This document shows positions 1-9,900 of a stretch of DNA of 64,000 nt, piece after piece (within the stretch, counting starts at the first letter, position 1; each line of letters starts with the position of its first letter). A program made the position numbers and the translations under genes. Source of the stretch: Agrostemma githago (lineage: Eukaryota > Streptophyta > Magnoliopsida > Caryophyllales > Caryophyllaceae). Where the stretch lies: contig OY288250.1 in assembly GCA_958450325.1 (NCBI GenBank), forward strand, positions 53,520,898 through 53,584,897, given 5' to 3'. The notes beneath the pieces were generated by a model. That model searched no databases and had not been told where the DNA came from. It was given only the letters and a program-made list of their open reading frames with translations.

Positions 1-892
1 CCGCCATCTCTTCGATTCTCGCCCAAGTTTGGTCGTCGTCAACCTCGGTGAACCTACCATTGAAGCCCATGTTAAGAATAGCTCTCGAGTCCTCATAAAG
101 ACCATTCCAAAATTGTTGCACCATGAACCATTGTGAGAGTCCATGATGAGGGCACGATCTTACCAAAGACTTAAACCGCTCCCAAGCTTCATATAGGCTC
201 TCTTCATCCCTTTGTTGGAACCCGGTGATGGAGGCTCTAAGCAAATTGGTCTTTTCCGGAGGGTAAAACTTTTGGTAGAACGCCAAGGCAAGCTTTTTCC
301 AAGTGTCGATACCCATGGTTGCCCTATCGAGACTCTTGATCCATTGCTTCGCTTTTCCAATAAGAGAAAACGGGAAGAGTACCCAACGAATTTGATCTTG
401 AGTAACCCCGGTTTGAGATATAGCGTCACAATAATCGGAGAAGGTCTCCATGTGTTGGTGCGGGTCTTCGGTGGGCAATCCACTAAATGGGCTCCTCTCC
501 ACAAGTTGGATAAACTGAGTCTTTGCCACAAAATTCCCGGTATAGGCTTCCGGTAATGCACTCGGTCCCGGCAAGACATCTTCCGTGAAAGTGGAGTGAG
601 AGGAAAACTTAGGCATTCTTGGATGTAAGGGAGAAGATGGTGGTGTAGACGGTGTTGATGTAGATGAAGAGGGGGAACTAGGAGAAGAATTACCGAAGGG
701 ATTGATGAAGGTCCCTCCGGCCGTCTCTCGAGGTGACTCGCTAAAGTCGGCTCCTTGGGCTTGCCCTTGGTGAGTATTGCTTGCACTTGGTTGAGAGATC
801 CTAACCCGGTTAATCGTCCGTTGGCGAAAGGCTCGAAAGAGTCTCTCCGGCTCTGGATTAAAGAGATAGAAGTCGCCTCCCCTCCTAGGCAT
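1..892 (-). CDS. gag: Ty3/gypsy retrotransposon Gag, N-terminal part (cut by window edge)
   Basis: On the minus strand an open frame runs without a stop from an ATG at 892-890 to the window start: 297 complete codons, 3' end missing. It begins MPRRGGDFYLFNPEPERLFR, followed by a Ser/Pro/Thr-rich linker (about residues 60-92), then the plant retrotransposon Gag domain. Visible hallmarks are QWIKSLD, LYEAWERFKSLVRSCPHHGL and QQFWNGLYEDSR, characteristic of Athila/Tat-branch Gag proteins, which form the virus-like particle and package the element RNA. A second in-frame ATG lies at 616-614, at the end of the linker. I prefer 892 because the N-terminal residues and linker look like other plant Gags and because it is the first codon after the leader. 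The frame is intact, so this element may be young. The zinc-knuckle, protease and pol regions would lie to the left of the window. ORFs in the other frames here are shadows. Confidence 0.9.
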   Translation of the reverse strand, partial: MPRRGGDFYLFNPEPERLFRAFRQRTINRVRISQPSASNTHQGQAQGADFSESPRETAGGTFINPFGNSSPSSPSSSTSTPSTPPSSPLHPRMPKFSSHSTFTEDVLPGPSALPEAYTGNFVAKTQFIQLVERSPFSGLPTEDPHQHMETFSDYCDAISQTGVTQDQIRWVLFPFSLIGKAKQWIKSLDRATMGIDTWKKLALAFYQKFYPPEKTNLLRASITGFQQRDEESLYEAWERFKSLVRSCPHHGLSQWFMVQQFWNGLYEDSRAILNMGFNGRFTEVDDDQTWARIEEMA

Positions 893-1097
893 ACACTACA
901 CACTAGAACAAACGTGAGGACACCTAGTGCTTTGTGGGCACTAGGCAACGACAATAAACAAGCACAACTAGAGACAAAGAGAAAAGAAAGCTAAGAAAAG
1001 AAGAGAAACTAGAAAATATTCACAAGAGAAGATGGGAGAACACAAAGAAGGGTAACTAAGTCTAGAAATAAGCAAACTAAGTCTAAACAATGCACCG
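893..1097 (-). other. Retrotransposon leader between primer-binding site and gag
   Basis: About 205 bp of A/G-rich (plus strand) sequence lies between the primer-binding site and the gag start codon. On the element's own strand it is pyrimidine-rich, with long T/C runs around 963-1060. No open frame of interest was seen. Packaging signals would be expected in this part of an LTR element, but I cannot identify one from sequence. Confidence 0.7.
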
Positions 1098-1115
1098 TCC
1101 CCGGCAACGGCGCCA
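1098..1115 (-). promoter_or_regulatory. Primer-binding site complementary to tRNA-Asp
   Basis: The plus strand reads TCCCCGGCAACGGCGCCA, which is the 3' terminus of plant tRNA-Asp(GUC) including CCA (recalled, not searched). The minus strand is therefore an 18 nt primer-binding site beginning TGGCGCCGTTGCC. It lies 3 bp inside the LTR end, where minus-strand DNA synthesis of an LTR retrotransposon starts. This fixes both the element's orientation and the LTR boundary at 1119. tRNA-Asp priming is common in plant Athila-type Ty3/gypsy elements. Confidence 0.92.
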
Positions 1116-1493
1116 AATTGAAGGTAGGGATTTGTCACGTCCCTAACCGTCAATAAAACAACCGACTAACCTAGTGGGTAGCTAGGGCAAGTCGGGATCG
1201 TATCCACGAGGACGGTATAACAAGGTTTAGACTATGTTCACCTAAAACGAGACTAGGTCACCAAACAAACGCAAAGAAACGATGATTGGAAAACTATGAT
1301 GGAGGAGAAGTATAACTAAGCTAGACTAATGATGAACCAACTATGAGAAATAACTAAACAATGAAACTATAGAAATGATGACTAACTAAGACGATGGATC
1401 AAATATGGAAGAAAGTGGGGTAGGTCAGGTTCATAAGAGTAGATGGGTAATTTGGGTGATCAAGGGTATAGGTGTCTCCTAGTTACTAGGGTC

Positions 1494-1576
1494 GGTCCGG
1501 GCTCTCGCAACTTAAACCGATGCCAAGGTGGGTCCGGGCTCTCGCAACTTAGACCCTAGTCCGCGCTCTCGCGACT
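1494..1576 (-). repeat. Three-copy degenerate short repeat inside the LTR
   Basis: GTCCGGGCTCTCGCAACTTA occurs twice (about 1495-1514 and 1532-1551), and a third diverged copy, GTCCGCGCTCTCGCGACT, lies at 1559-1576. Spacing is 37 bp and then 27 bp. It sits in the gag-proximal (R/U5) half of the LTR. Function unknown. Confidence 0.8.
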
Positions 1577-2197
1577 AAACTATTCTCAACATTTCCACAA
1601 AATAAGCAATCAATGAGAAGATGAACACAAGTATGGGAAGCATGGCCACTACAACTCACACAAGCATATCAACAAACACATAGAGTGCCCACAATGTGAC
1701 TAACAACAAAGATGTAACCTTTTCCCCTTAATCAACCCTAATCATCCATAATCCACTCTTAATCACCCTACTAACCCCATAAGGAGACTACTCACTCACG
1801 ATAAAGAATAAAACAACCATAACAAGAGAAGATATCATCACTAAACAAACATCCATAATGATTAACAAGAACAATGCCAATAAAAATATAACAAGATTCA
1901 AACTAGATTAAGTAACAAAGAACAAGAGTAAGAAAGATTATACCAACACTAGGAAGATGAAAAGATGCAATCTTGTATAAATAAGAACCCAAATAAAACC
2001 CAAGGTTGTCAATCTTGGAGAATTCTTCAAGTATCCTCTTAATACAAGAACTAATTACAATGGATTAACTAAAGATTAACTAAGTTTAATGGAAGATTAA
2101 AACTAATGAGTGAAAGTAAATCTAGGGTTTTTGGGTTTTTGGGAGGCTTAAGAAATGCTAAACTATGATAAGATGTCTTAACATTAGAAGAAGGGAG

Positions 2198-2206
2198 TAT
2201 ATATAT
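2198..2206 (-). promoter_or_regulatory. Candidate TATA box of the LTR promoter
   Basis: The minus strand reads CCATATATATACTCCC, with an uninterrupted TATA-type core at 2206-2198. It lies about 545 bp from the outer LTR end, a reasonable place for the end of U3. Transcription would run toward lower coordinates and start around 2165-2175. Supported by motif and position only. Confidence 0.5.
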
Positions 2207-2259
2207 GGGTACAAGAATGAAGGAGAAGAAAAGAAAAGAAGTCGTGCAGCAGCATCACG

Positions 2260-2402
2260 GTCCCGACCGGGACGAGTCATCCCGACCGGGACGGCCTGTC
2301 ATCCTGACCGGGACGGGTTGGTCCCGATCGGGACGGACCCACAGCAGCACTCTTCAAAGCGCACCCCATCCCGAACGGGATGAGGCCATCCCGAACGGGA
2401 TG
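2260..2402. repeat. Cluster of six GC-rich palindromic units in U3
   Basis: Six related palindromic or near-palindromic 10-16 bp units lie in 143 bp. They are GTCCCGACCGGGAC (2260), CCCGACCGGG (2281), CCTGACCGGG (2303), the perfect palindrome GTCCCGATCGGGAC (2321-2334), and two CATCCCGAACGGGATG copies (2367-2382 and 2387-2402). Within each subgroup the spacing is about 20 bp, two DNA turns. On the element's strand they lie upstream of the TATA-like box, as an enhancer would. This could be a binding array for a dimeric regulator or simply slippage-expanded sequence. Confidence 0.8.
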
Positions 2403-2467
2403 GGTCTTGTAGGCTTCCCTTAAAAGCTTTTTGGTCCCTCCTTGCCTGTCATGGGCTTCCCATCGAA

Positions 2468-2527
2468 TCTCGGGACTCGGGATCGGGTCTCGGAGGCTCG
2501 GGATTGGACCCCAAGGTCTCGGGATCG
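2468..2527. repeat. CTCGGGA-rich stretch in the LTR
   Basis: The heptamer CTCGGGA or a one-base variant recurs about five times in 60 bp (for example TCTCGGGACTCGGGATCGGG, then GGCTCGGGATTGG and GTCTCGGGATCG). It lies further out in U3 than the palindrome cluster. It probably grew by local duplication; no function is assigned. Confidence 0.7.
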
Positions 2528-2750
2528 ATTCCAAGGCATCAAGTCATCGTTCCTTAGTTTCGTTGGCTCCAAAATGTGTATGTATTGAGTCGGAATTGCT
2601 CCAACTCTTCCAAATCGGTCTCGGGAACCTGAAACGAGCTAAAGGAAGCATAAGAAGCCCATGAACCGCCCCCAAGGAGCGATTCCACAAGAAAAACGGG
2701 ACCAAAACACAACAAATAGGCACTACAAACTACACTTATCAAGCTCATCA

Positions 2751-4020
2751 GGAATGGTTGGCTGAGTACCTATGCTGCAAGGAATAATAGTCAGAAAGAT
2801 ATGACGGACAAGCCTGAAGGTTCAGCGCAAAACCGCACGATAAAATTCACGTCGTAACGGGAGACGCTGAGGGGCAGACAAGCCGGTGGGGCCAACAAAG
2901 GCAGATCCGGTAACTCCGAAATCAGATCTGCTACGCTGACAGAGCAGGGAGTCCAAAAGGCCTGACCCTGATCATCACTCCCCAGGAGTCCAAAAGGTCT
3001 ACCCCCACAGCGACCCCCTGGTATTGTCCCTTGTCATTAGCAACCACATCGTGAGAAGATGCATGGTGGACACAGGAGCCTACACCAACTTGCTTTACAA
3101 AGAAGCATTTGATAAAATGAACCTGGAGAAGAGGCACCTCAAGCCTGCCCCTGGATCGCTATATGGATTCAGCGGGGCAGGGATTCTCCCCATGGGTGTC
3201 ATCGAGCTGCCGGTGACGTTCAGGGAGGGGGCTTCAGCCAGGAATATCCGGGCATCGTTCGTTGTTGTTGATGCAAAGTCCGCGTATAACGCCCTGATAG
3301 GCAGAGCCACTTTGGATGAAATCGAGGCAGCCATATCTATTAGAGCCTTGACTATAGCGTACGTGATGGATTTTGGCATGGAAGGAAAAGTGCATGGGGA
3401 CCAGGAAACAGCCAGGCAGTGCTACTCTGTGGCCCTGCGCACCCATGAAACAGAGAGAAAGGGCAAGCTGAAAGCAGACAGTTCCCCCAGCAGGGAAGGG
3501 GAGATTCCAGTTGGTCAGCAAACAGCGGACCACTCTGAACCTGAGGGAGAGAGCCTGCTGGTGGGGCTAGAGCCTGGAAGGCATGTCTTGATAGGGGCAG
3601 ACCTGGACAGTTCCTACCGCGAAGAATTGATCAAGGTCTTAAGAGACAACAGGGATGTATTGCCTACTCGGCAGACGAAATGCCAGGGTTCGATCCGGCC
3701 CACATCGTTCACAGGCTGAACGTGAATCCAGAGGCCCGCTCTGTGAAACAAAAGAAAAGGAATATGTCTGCAAAAAAAGATCAGGCCATCAAAGAGGAGA
3801 TTGAGAAGCTCCTGAAGGCCGATTTCATAGAAAGTTGTGATTACCCTGAGTGGTTGGCTAATATGGTGATGGTGAAAAAGTCCTCAGGTACATGAAGGAT
3901 GTGTGTAGACTTCACCAATCTGCCCTAAAGACTGCTATCCCCTTCCAAGGATCGATCAGCTAGTGGACGCCACCAGTGGGTACTCCACGCTTAGTTTCTT
4001 GGATGCTTTTTCAGGCTATC
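2751..4020 (+). pseudogene. pol: Broken Ty3/gypsy gag-pol fragment: aspartic protease and start of reverse transcriptase
   Basis: This is a different element from the one on the left, in the opposite orientation. The order is: a poorly conserved linker with a TAA at 2855-2857; a block ending LTEQGVQK (to 2960); a 37 bp duplication; then YPHSDPLVLSLVISNHIVRR and the retropepsin active site VDTGAYTNLL (around 3065). YNALIGRATLDEI and VHGDQETARQCY follow, then a pre-RT segment DLDSSYREELIKVLRDNRDV. The frame then slips by one missing base near 3660 and resumes as MPGFDPAHIVHRLNV, continuing to MVKKSSGT, where a TGA (3893-3895) replaces the expected Trp. A deletion of about 11 bp near 3920 shifts the frame again before the YPLPRIDQLVDATSGYSTL region. 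The match ends at LDAFSGY, where the satellite begins. The catalytic YxDD block, RNase H and integrase are absent. The long open frame (2940-3719) lacks an ATG start at its head. It resembles the Tat branch and is non-functional. Confidence 0.88.
2948..2997 (+). repeat. 13 bp direct repeat marking a 37 bp duplication in the pol fragment
   Basis: GGAGTCCAAAAGG occurs at 2948-2960 and again at 2985-2997, with 24 bp between. The upstream linker frame reads through the first copy as GVQK, and the protease frame reads through the second as GVQK. The extra 37 bp therefore interrupts one original coding stretch and shifts the frame by one. Confidence 0.8.
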
Positions 4021-4045
4021 AGTAGGGTACTGCACAAGACGGGAC

Positions 4046-4118
4046 GGAAAAGGGTTTAGGGTTGGATTAGGCGTACCCGCTACGCGGCTCCGCCTAATCC
4101 AACCCTAAACCCTTTTCC
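4046..4118. repeat. Inverted repeat (hairpin/cruciform) of the satellite monomer, first copy
   Basis: Left arm 4046-4073 and right arm 4091-4118 are perfect reverse complements over 28 bp, separated by a 17 nt centre (4074-4090). The centre itself holds smaller pairs: CCGC/GCGG around TAC, or alternatively GCGTA/TACGC around CCCGC. The left arm contains GGGTTTAGGGTT and the right arm AACCCTAAACCC. The structure recurs about every 198 bp through the array, with perfect arms in many copies (for example the monomers at about 4.8, 5.2 and 27.1 kb and many of 41-64 kb) and one to three mismatches in others. This entry stands for all copies. Confidence 0.95.
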
Positions 4119-4217
4119 TTATTCAAGGTCACTAAACCCGCAAGAAACTGAACCCTAAGAGGGTATTGGTGAAACCTGTCGTGGATGTGATTCAAAGATG
4201 GGGCACTTAACCTTAAG

Positions 4218-4380
4218 AGTAGGGTACTGCATAAGACGGGACGGAAAAGGGTTTAGGGTTGGATTAGGCGGACCCGCGACCTTATTCAAGGTCACTAAAC
4301 CCGCAAGAAACTAAACCCTAAGAGGGTATTGGTGGACCCTGTCGTGGATGTGATACAAAGATGGGGCACTGAACCTTAAG
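4218..4380 (+). repeat. Truncated 163 bp satellite monomer lacking the right hairpin arm
   Basis: After the left arm and GGACCCGC the sequence jumps directly to GACCTTATTCAAGG. About 35 bp, including nearly all of the right arm, are missing. The two ends share CG-rich and CCTT-type letters at the breakpoint, consistent with deletion of a hairpin arm during replication or repair. The same allele recurs at 6759-6921. Confidence 0.9.
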
Positions 4381-4776
4381 AGTAGGGCACTGCATAAGAC
4401 GGGACGGAAAAGGGTTTAGGTTTGGATTAGGCGGACCCGCTTCGCGGCTCCGCCTAATCCAACCCTCAACCCTTTTCCTTATTCAAGGTCACTAAACCCG
4501 CAAGAAACTGAACCCTAAGAGGGTATTTTGTGAACCTTGTCGTGGATGTGATTCAAAAATGGGGCACTGAACCTTAAGAGTAGGGTTATGCATAAGACGG
4601 GATGGAAAAGGGTCTAGGGTTGGATTAGGCGGACCCGCTTCGCGGCTCCGCCTAATCCAACCCTGAACCCTTTTCCTTATTCAAGGTCACTAAACCCACA
4701 AGAAACTGAACCCTAAGAGGGTATTTTGTGAACCCTGTCGTGGATGTGATTCAAAGATAGGGCACTGAACCTTAAG

Positions 4777-5766
4777 AGTAGGGTACTGCATAAGACGGGA
4801 CGGAAAAGGGTTTAGGGTTGGATTAGGCGTACCCGCTACGCGGCTCCGCCTAATCCAACCCTAAACCCTTTTCCTTATTCAAGGTCACTAAACCCGCAAG
4901 AAACTGAACCCTAAGAGGGTATTTTGTGAACCCTGTCGTGGATGTGATTCAAAAATGGGGCACTGAACCTTAAGAGTAGGGTACTGCATAAGACGGGACG
5001 GAAAAGGATTTAGGGTTGGATTAGGCGGACCCGCTTCGCGGCTCCGCCTAATCCAACCCTGAACCCTTTTCCTTATTCAAGGTCACTAAACCCGCAAGAA
5101 ACTGAACCCTAAGAGGGTATTTTGTGAACCCTGTCGTGGATGTGATTCAAAGATAGGGCACTGAACCTTAAGAGTAGGGTACTGCATAAGACGGGACGGA
5201 AAAGGGTTTAGGGTTGGATTAGGCGTACCCGCTACGCGGCTCCGCCTAATCCAACCCTAAACCCTTTTCCTTATTCAAGGTCACTAAACCCGCAAGAAAC
5301 TGAACCCTAAGAGGGTATTTTGTGAACCCTGTCGTGGATGTGATTCAAAAATGGGGCACTGAACCTTAAGAGTAGGGTACTGCATAAGACGGGACGGAAA
5401 AGGATTTAGGGTTGGATTAGGCGGACCCGCTTCGCGGCTCCGCCTAATCCAACCCTGAACCCTTTTCCTTATTCAAGGTCACTAAACCCGCAAGAAACTG
5501 AACCCTAAGAGGGTATTTTGTGAACCCTGTCGTGGATGTGATTCAAAGATAGGGCACTGAACCTTAAGAGTAGGGTACTGCATAAGACGGGACGGAAAAG
5601 GGTTTAGGGTTGGATTAGGCGTACCCGCTACGCGGCTCCGCCTAATCCAACCCTAAACCCTTTTCCTTATTCAAGGTCACTAAACCCGCAAGAAACTGAA
5701 CCCTAAGAGGGTATTTTGTGAACCCTGTCGTGGATGTGATTTAAAGATAGGGCACTGAACCTTAAG
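4777..5766 (+). repeat. Dimeric higher-order repeat, about 396 bp period
   Basis: Two monomer types alternate. One has GCGTACCCGCTACGCGG with a perfect CCCTAAACCC right arm and follows a GATAGGGCACTG block (anchors 4777, 5173, 5569). The other has AAAAGGATTTAGGG and GCGGACCCGCTTCGCGG with CCCTGAACCC (anchors 4975, 5371). The private AAGGATTT variant recurs exactly one dimer apart. Confidence 0.8.
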
Positions 5767-6758
5767 AGTAGGGTATTATATAAGACGAGACGGAAAAGGG
5801 TTTAGGGTTGGATTAGGCGTACCCGCTACGCGGCTCCGCCTAATCCAACCCTAAACCCTTTTCCTTATTCAAGGTCACACTAAACCCGTAAGAAACTGAA
5901 CCCTAGGAGGGTATTGGTGAACCCTGTCGTGGATGTGATTCCAAGATGGGGCACTTAACCTTAAGAGTAGGGTACTGCATAAGACGGGACGGAAAAGGGT
6001 TTAGGGTTGGATAAGGCGGACCCGCTTCGCGGCTCCGCCTAATCCAACCCTGAACCCTTTTCCTTATTCAAGGTCACTAAACCCGCAAGAAACTGAACCC
6101 TAAGAGGGTATTTTGTGAACCCTGTCGTGGATGTGATTCAAAAATGGGGCACTGAACCTTAAGAGTAGGGTACTGCATAAGACGGGACGGAAAAGGGTTT
6201 AGGGTTGGATTAGGCGGACCCGCTTCGCGGCTCCGCCTAATCCAACCCTGAACCCTTTTCCTTATTCAAGGTCACTAAACCCGCAAGAAACTGAACCCTA
6301 AGAGGGTATTTTGTGAACCCTGTCGTGGATGTGATTCAAAGATAGGGCACTGAACCTTAAGAGTAGGGTACTGCATAAGACGGGACGGAAAAGGGTTTAG
6401 GGTTGGATTAGGCGTACCCGCTACGCGGCTCCGCCTAATCCAACCCTAAACCCTTTTCCTTATTCAAGGTCACTAAACCCGCAAGAAACTGAACCCTAAG
6501 AGGGTATTTTGTGAACCCTGTCGTGGATGTGATTTAAAGATAGGGCACTGAACCTTAAGAGTAGGGTACTATATAAGACGAGACGGAAAAGGGTTTAGGG
6601 TTGGATTAGGCGTACCCGCTACGCGGCTCCGCCTAATCCAACCCTAAACCCTTTTCCTTATTCAAGGTCACACTAAACCCGCAAGAAACTGAACCCTAGG
6701 AGGGTATTGGTGAACCCTGTCGTAGATGTGATTCGAAGATGGGGCACTGAACCTTAAG

Positions 6759-6921
6759 AGTAGGGTACTGCATAAGACGGGACGGAAAATGGTTTAAGGT
6801 TGGATTAGGCGGACCCGCGACCTTATTCAAGGTCATTAAACCCGCAAGAAACTGAACCCTAAGAGGGTATTGGTGAACCCTGTCGTGGATGTGATTCAAA
6901 GATGGGGTACTGAACCTTAAG
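6759..6921 (+). repeat. Second 163 bp monomer with the same right-arm deletion
   Basis: The GGACCCGCGACCTTATTC junction is the same as in the monomer at 4218-4380, about 2.54 kb away, while neighbouring substitutions differ (GGTCATTAAACC here). The shared breakpoint implies a single deletion event copied to two places. Confidence 0.9.
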
Positions 6922-9900
6922 AGTAGGGTACTGCATAGGACGGGACGGAAAATGGTTTAGGGTTGGATTAGGCGGACCCGCTTTGCGGCTCCGCCTAATC
7001 CAACCCTGAACCCTTTTCCTTATTCAAGGTCACTAAACCCGCAAGAAACTGAACCCTAAGAGGGTATTTTGTGAACCCTGTCGTGGATGTGATTCAAAGA
7101 TAGGGCACTGAACCTTAAGAGTAGGGTACTGCATAAGACGGGACGGAAAAGGGTTTAGGGTTGGATTAGGCGTACCCGCTACGCGGCTCCGCCTAATCCA
7201 ACCCTAAACCCTTTTCCTTATTCAAGGTCACTAAACCCGCAAGAAACTGAACCCTAAGAGGGTATTTTGTGAACCCTGTCGTGGATGTGATTCAAAAATG
7301 GGGCACTGAACCTTAAGAGTAGGGTACTGCATAAGACGGGACGGAAAAGGGTTTAGGTTTGGATTAGGCGGACCCGCTTCGCGGCTCCGCCTAATCCAAC
7401 CCTCAACCCTTTTCCTTATTCAAGGTAACTAAACCCGCAAGAAACTGAACCCTAAGAGGGTATTTTGTGAACCTTGTCGTGGATGTGATTCAAAAATGGG
7501 GCACTGAACCTTAAGAGTAGGGTTATGCATAAGACGGGACGGAAAAGGGTTTAGGGTTGGATTAGGCGGACCCGCTTCGCGGCTCCGCCTAATCCAACCC
7601 TGAACCCTTTTCCTTATTCAAGATCACTAAACCCGCAAGAAACTGAACCCTAAGAGGGTATTTTGTGAACCCTGTCGTGGATGTGATTCAAAGATAGAGC
7701 ACTGAACCTTAAGAGTAGGGTACTGCATAAGACGGGACGGAAAAGGGTTTAGGGTTGGATTAGGCGTACCCGCTACGCGGCTCCGCCTAATCCAACCCTA
7801 AACCCTTTTCCTTATTCAAGGTCACTAAACCCGCAAGAAACTGAACCCTAAGAGGGTATTTTGTGAACCCTGTCGTGGATGTGATTTAAAGATAGGGCAC
7901 TGAACCTTAAGAGTAGGGTACTATATAAGAAGAGACGGAAAAGGGTTTAGGGTTGGATTAGGCGTACCCGCTACGCGGCTCCGCCTAATCCATCCTAAAC
8001 CCTTTTCCTTATTCAAGGTCACACTAAACCCGCAAGGAACTGAACCCTAGGAGGGTATTGGTGAACCCTGTCGTAGATGTGATTCGAAGATGGGGCACTG
8101 AACCTTAACAGTAGGGTACTGCATAAGACGGGACGGAAAAGGGTTTAGGGTTGGATTAGGCGGACCCGCTTCTCGGCTCCGCCTAATCCAACCCTGAACC
8201 CTTTTCCTTATTCAAGGTCACTAAACCCGCAAGAAACTGAACCCTAAGAGAGTATTTTGTGAACCCTGTCGTGGATGTGATTCAAAAATGGGGCACTGAA
8301 CCTTAAGAGTAGGGTACTGCATAAGACGGGACGGAAAAGGGTTTAGGGTTGGATTAGGCGGACCCGCTTTGCGGCTCCGCCTAATCCAACCCTGAACCCT
8401 TTTCCTTATTCAAGGTCACTAAACCCGCAAGAAACTGAACCCTAAGAGGGTATTTTGTGAACCCTGTCGTAGATGTGATTCAAAAATGGGGCACTGAACC
8501 TTAAGAGTAGGGTACTGCATAAGACGGGATGGAAAAGGGTTTAGGGTTGGATTAGGCGTACCCGCTACGCGGCTCAGCCTAATCCAACCCTAAACCCTTT
8601 TCCTTATTCAAGGTCACTAAACCCGCAAGAAACTGAACCCTAAGAGGATATTGGAGAACCCTGTCGTGGATGTGATTCAAAGATGGGGCACTGAACCTTA
8701 AGAGTAGGGTACTGCATAAGACGGGACGGAAAAGGGTTTAGGTTTGGATTAGGCGGACCCGCTTCGCGGCTCCGCCTAATACAACCCTGAACCCTTTTCC
8801 TTATTCAAGGTCACTAAACCCGCAAGAAACTGAACCCTAAGAGGGTATTTTGTGAACCTTGTCGTGGATGTGATTCAAAAATGGGGCACTGAACCTTAAG
8901 AGTAGGGTACTGCATAAGACGGGACGGAAAAGGGTTTAGGGTTGGATTAGGCGGACCCGCTTCGAGGCTCCGCCTAATCCAACCCTGAACCCTTTTCCTT
9001 ATTCAAAGTCACTAAACCCGCAAGAAACTGAACCCTAAGAGGGTATTTTGTGAACCCTGTCGTGGATGTGATTCAAAGATAGGGCACTGAACCTTAAGAG
9101 TAGGGTACTGCATAAGACGGGACGGAAAAGGGTTTAGGGTTGGATTAGAAGTACCCGCTACGCGGCTCCGCCTAATCCAACCCTAAACCCTTTTCCTTAT
9201 TCAAGGTCACTAAACCCGCAAGAAACTGAACCCTAAGAGGGTATTTTGTGAACCCTGTCGTGGATGTGATTTAAAGATAGGGCACTGAACCTTAAGAGTA
9301 GGGTACTATATAAGACGAGACGGAAAAGGGTTTAGGGTTGGATTAGACGTACCCGCTACGCGGCTCCGCCTAATCCAACCCTAAACCCTTTTCCTTATTC
9401 AAGGTCACACTAAACCCGCAAGAAACTGAACCCGAGGAGGGTATTGGTGAACCCTGTCGTGGATGTGATTCCATGATGGGGCACTGAACCTTAAGAGTAG
9501 GGTACTGCATAAGACGGGACGGAAAAGGGTTTAGGGTTGGAATAGGCGGACCCGCTTCGCGGCTCCGCCTAATACAACCCTGAACCCTTTTCCTTATTCA
9601 AGGTCACTAAACCCGCAAGAAACTGAACCCTAAGAGGGTATTTTGTGAACCCTGTCTTGGATGTGATTCAAAAATGGGGCACTGAACCTTAAGAATAGGG
9701 TACTGCATAAGACGGGACGGAAAAGGGTTTAGGGTTGGATTAGGCGGACCCGCTTCGCGGCTTCGCCTAATCTAACCCTGAACCCTTTTCCTTATTCAAG
9801 GTCACTAAACCCGCAAGAAACTGAACCCTAAGAGGGTATTTTGTGAACCTTGTCGTGGATGTGATTCAAAAATGGGGCACTGAACCTTAAGAGTAGGGTA

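Larger units (their letters stand above)
1119..2750 (-). mobile_element. 5' LTR of an Athila/Tat-like Ty3/gypsy retrotransposon
   Basis: This is a non-coding stretch of about 1.63 kb. Its inner end (minus strand ...ACCTTCA at 1119) abuts the primer-binding site. The outer end is placed at 2750, where the minus strand starts TGATGAGCTTGATAAG; TGATGAGC is, from memory, a common start of LTRs in this plant branch. Alternative outer ends are 2747 and 2741, both also TG. The LTR would carry the promoter and polyadenylation signals. It holds a TATA-like box near 2200, a palindrome cluster (2260-2402), a CTCGGGA-rich stretch (2468-2527) and a degenerate repeat (1494-1576). No partner LTR is in the window, so identity between LTRs and target-site duplication cannot be tested. 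Short ORFs inside it are chance frames through the GC-rich repeats. Confidence 0.85.

Noticed and set aside
212..556. Plus-strand ORF of 114 codons, and the one at 755-994
   Set aside because: Antisense to the gag coding frame and its linker; no recognisable domain.
160..954. 264-codon minus-strand ORF
   Set aside because: It is out of frame with the real gag frame (892 to 1), which shows the Gag family motifs; its own translation has none. It is a shadow.
2165..2748. Several short ORFs on both strands
   Set aside because: They run through the LTR's GC-rich palindromes and CTCGGGA repeats; length and composition are explained by low stop density in GC-rich repeats.
3095..3533. Minus-strand ORFs over the protease region
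   Set aside because: Antisense shadows of the plus-strand protease frame, which carries the VDTG active site.
3684..3698. GGGTTCGATCC resembling a tRNA B box
   Set aside because: It encodes PGFDPA of the pre-RT segment; no A box or cloverleaf surrounds it.
6696..6899. 67-codon minus-strand ORF
   Set aside because: It lies within satellite monomers and arises because the 163 bp deleted unit changes phase; not seen in ordinary monomers.
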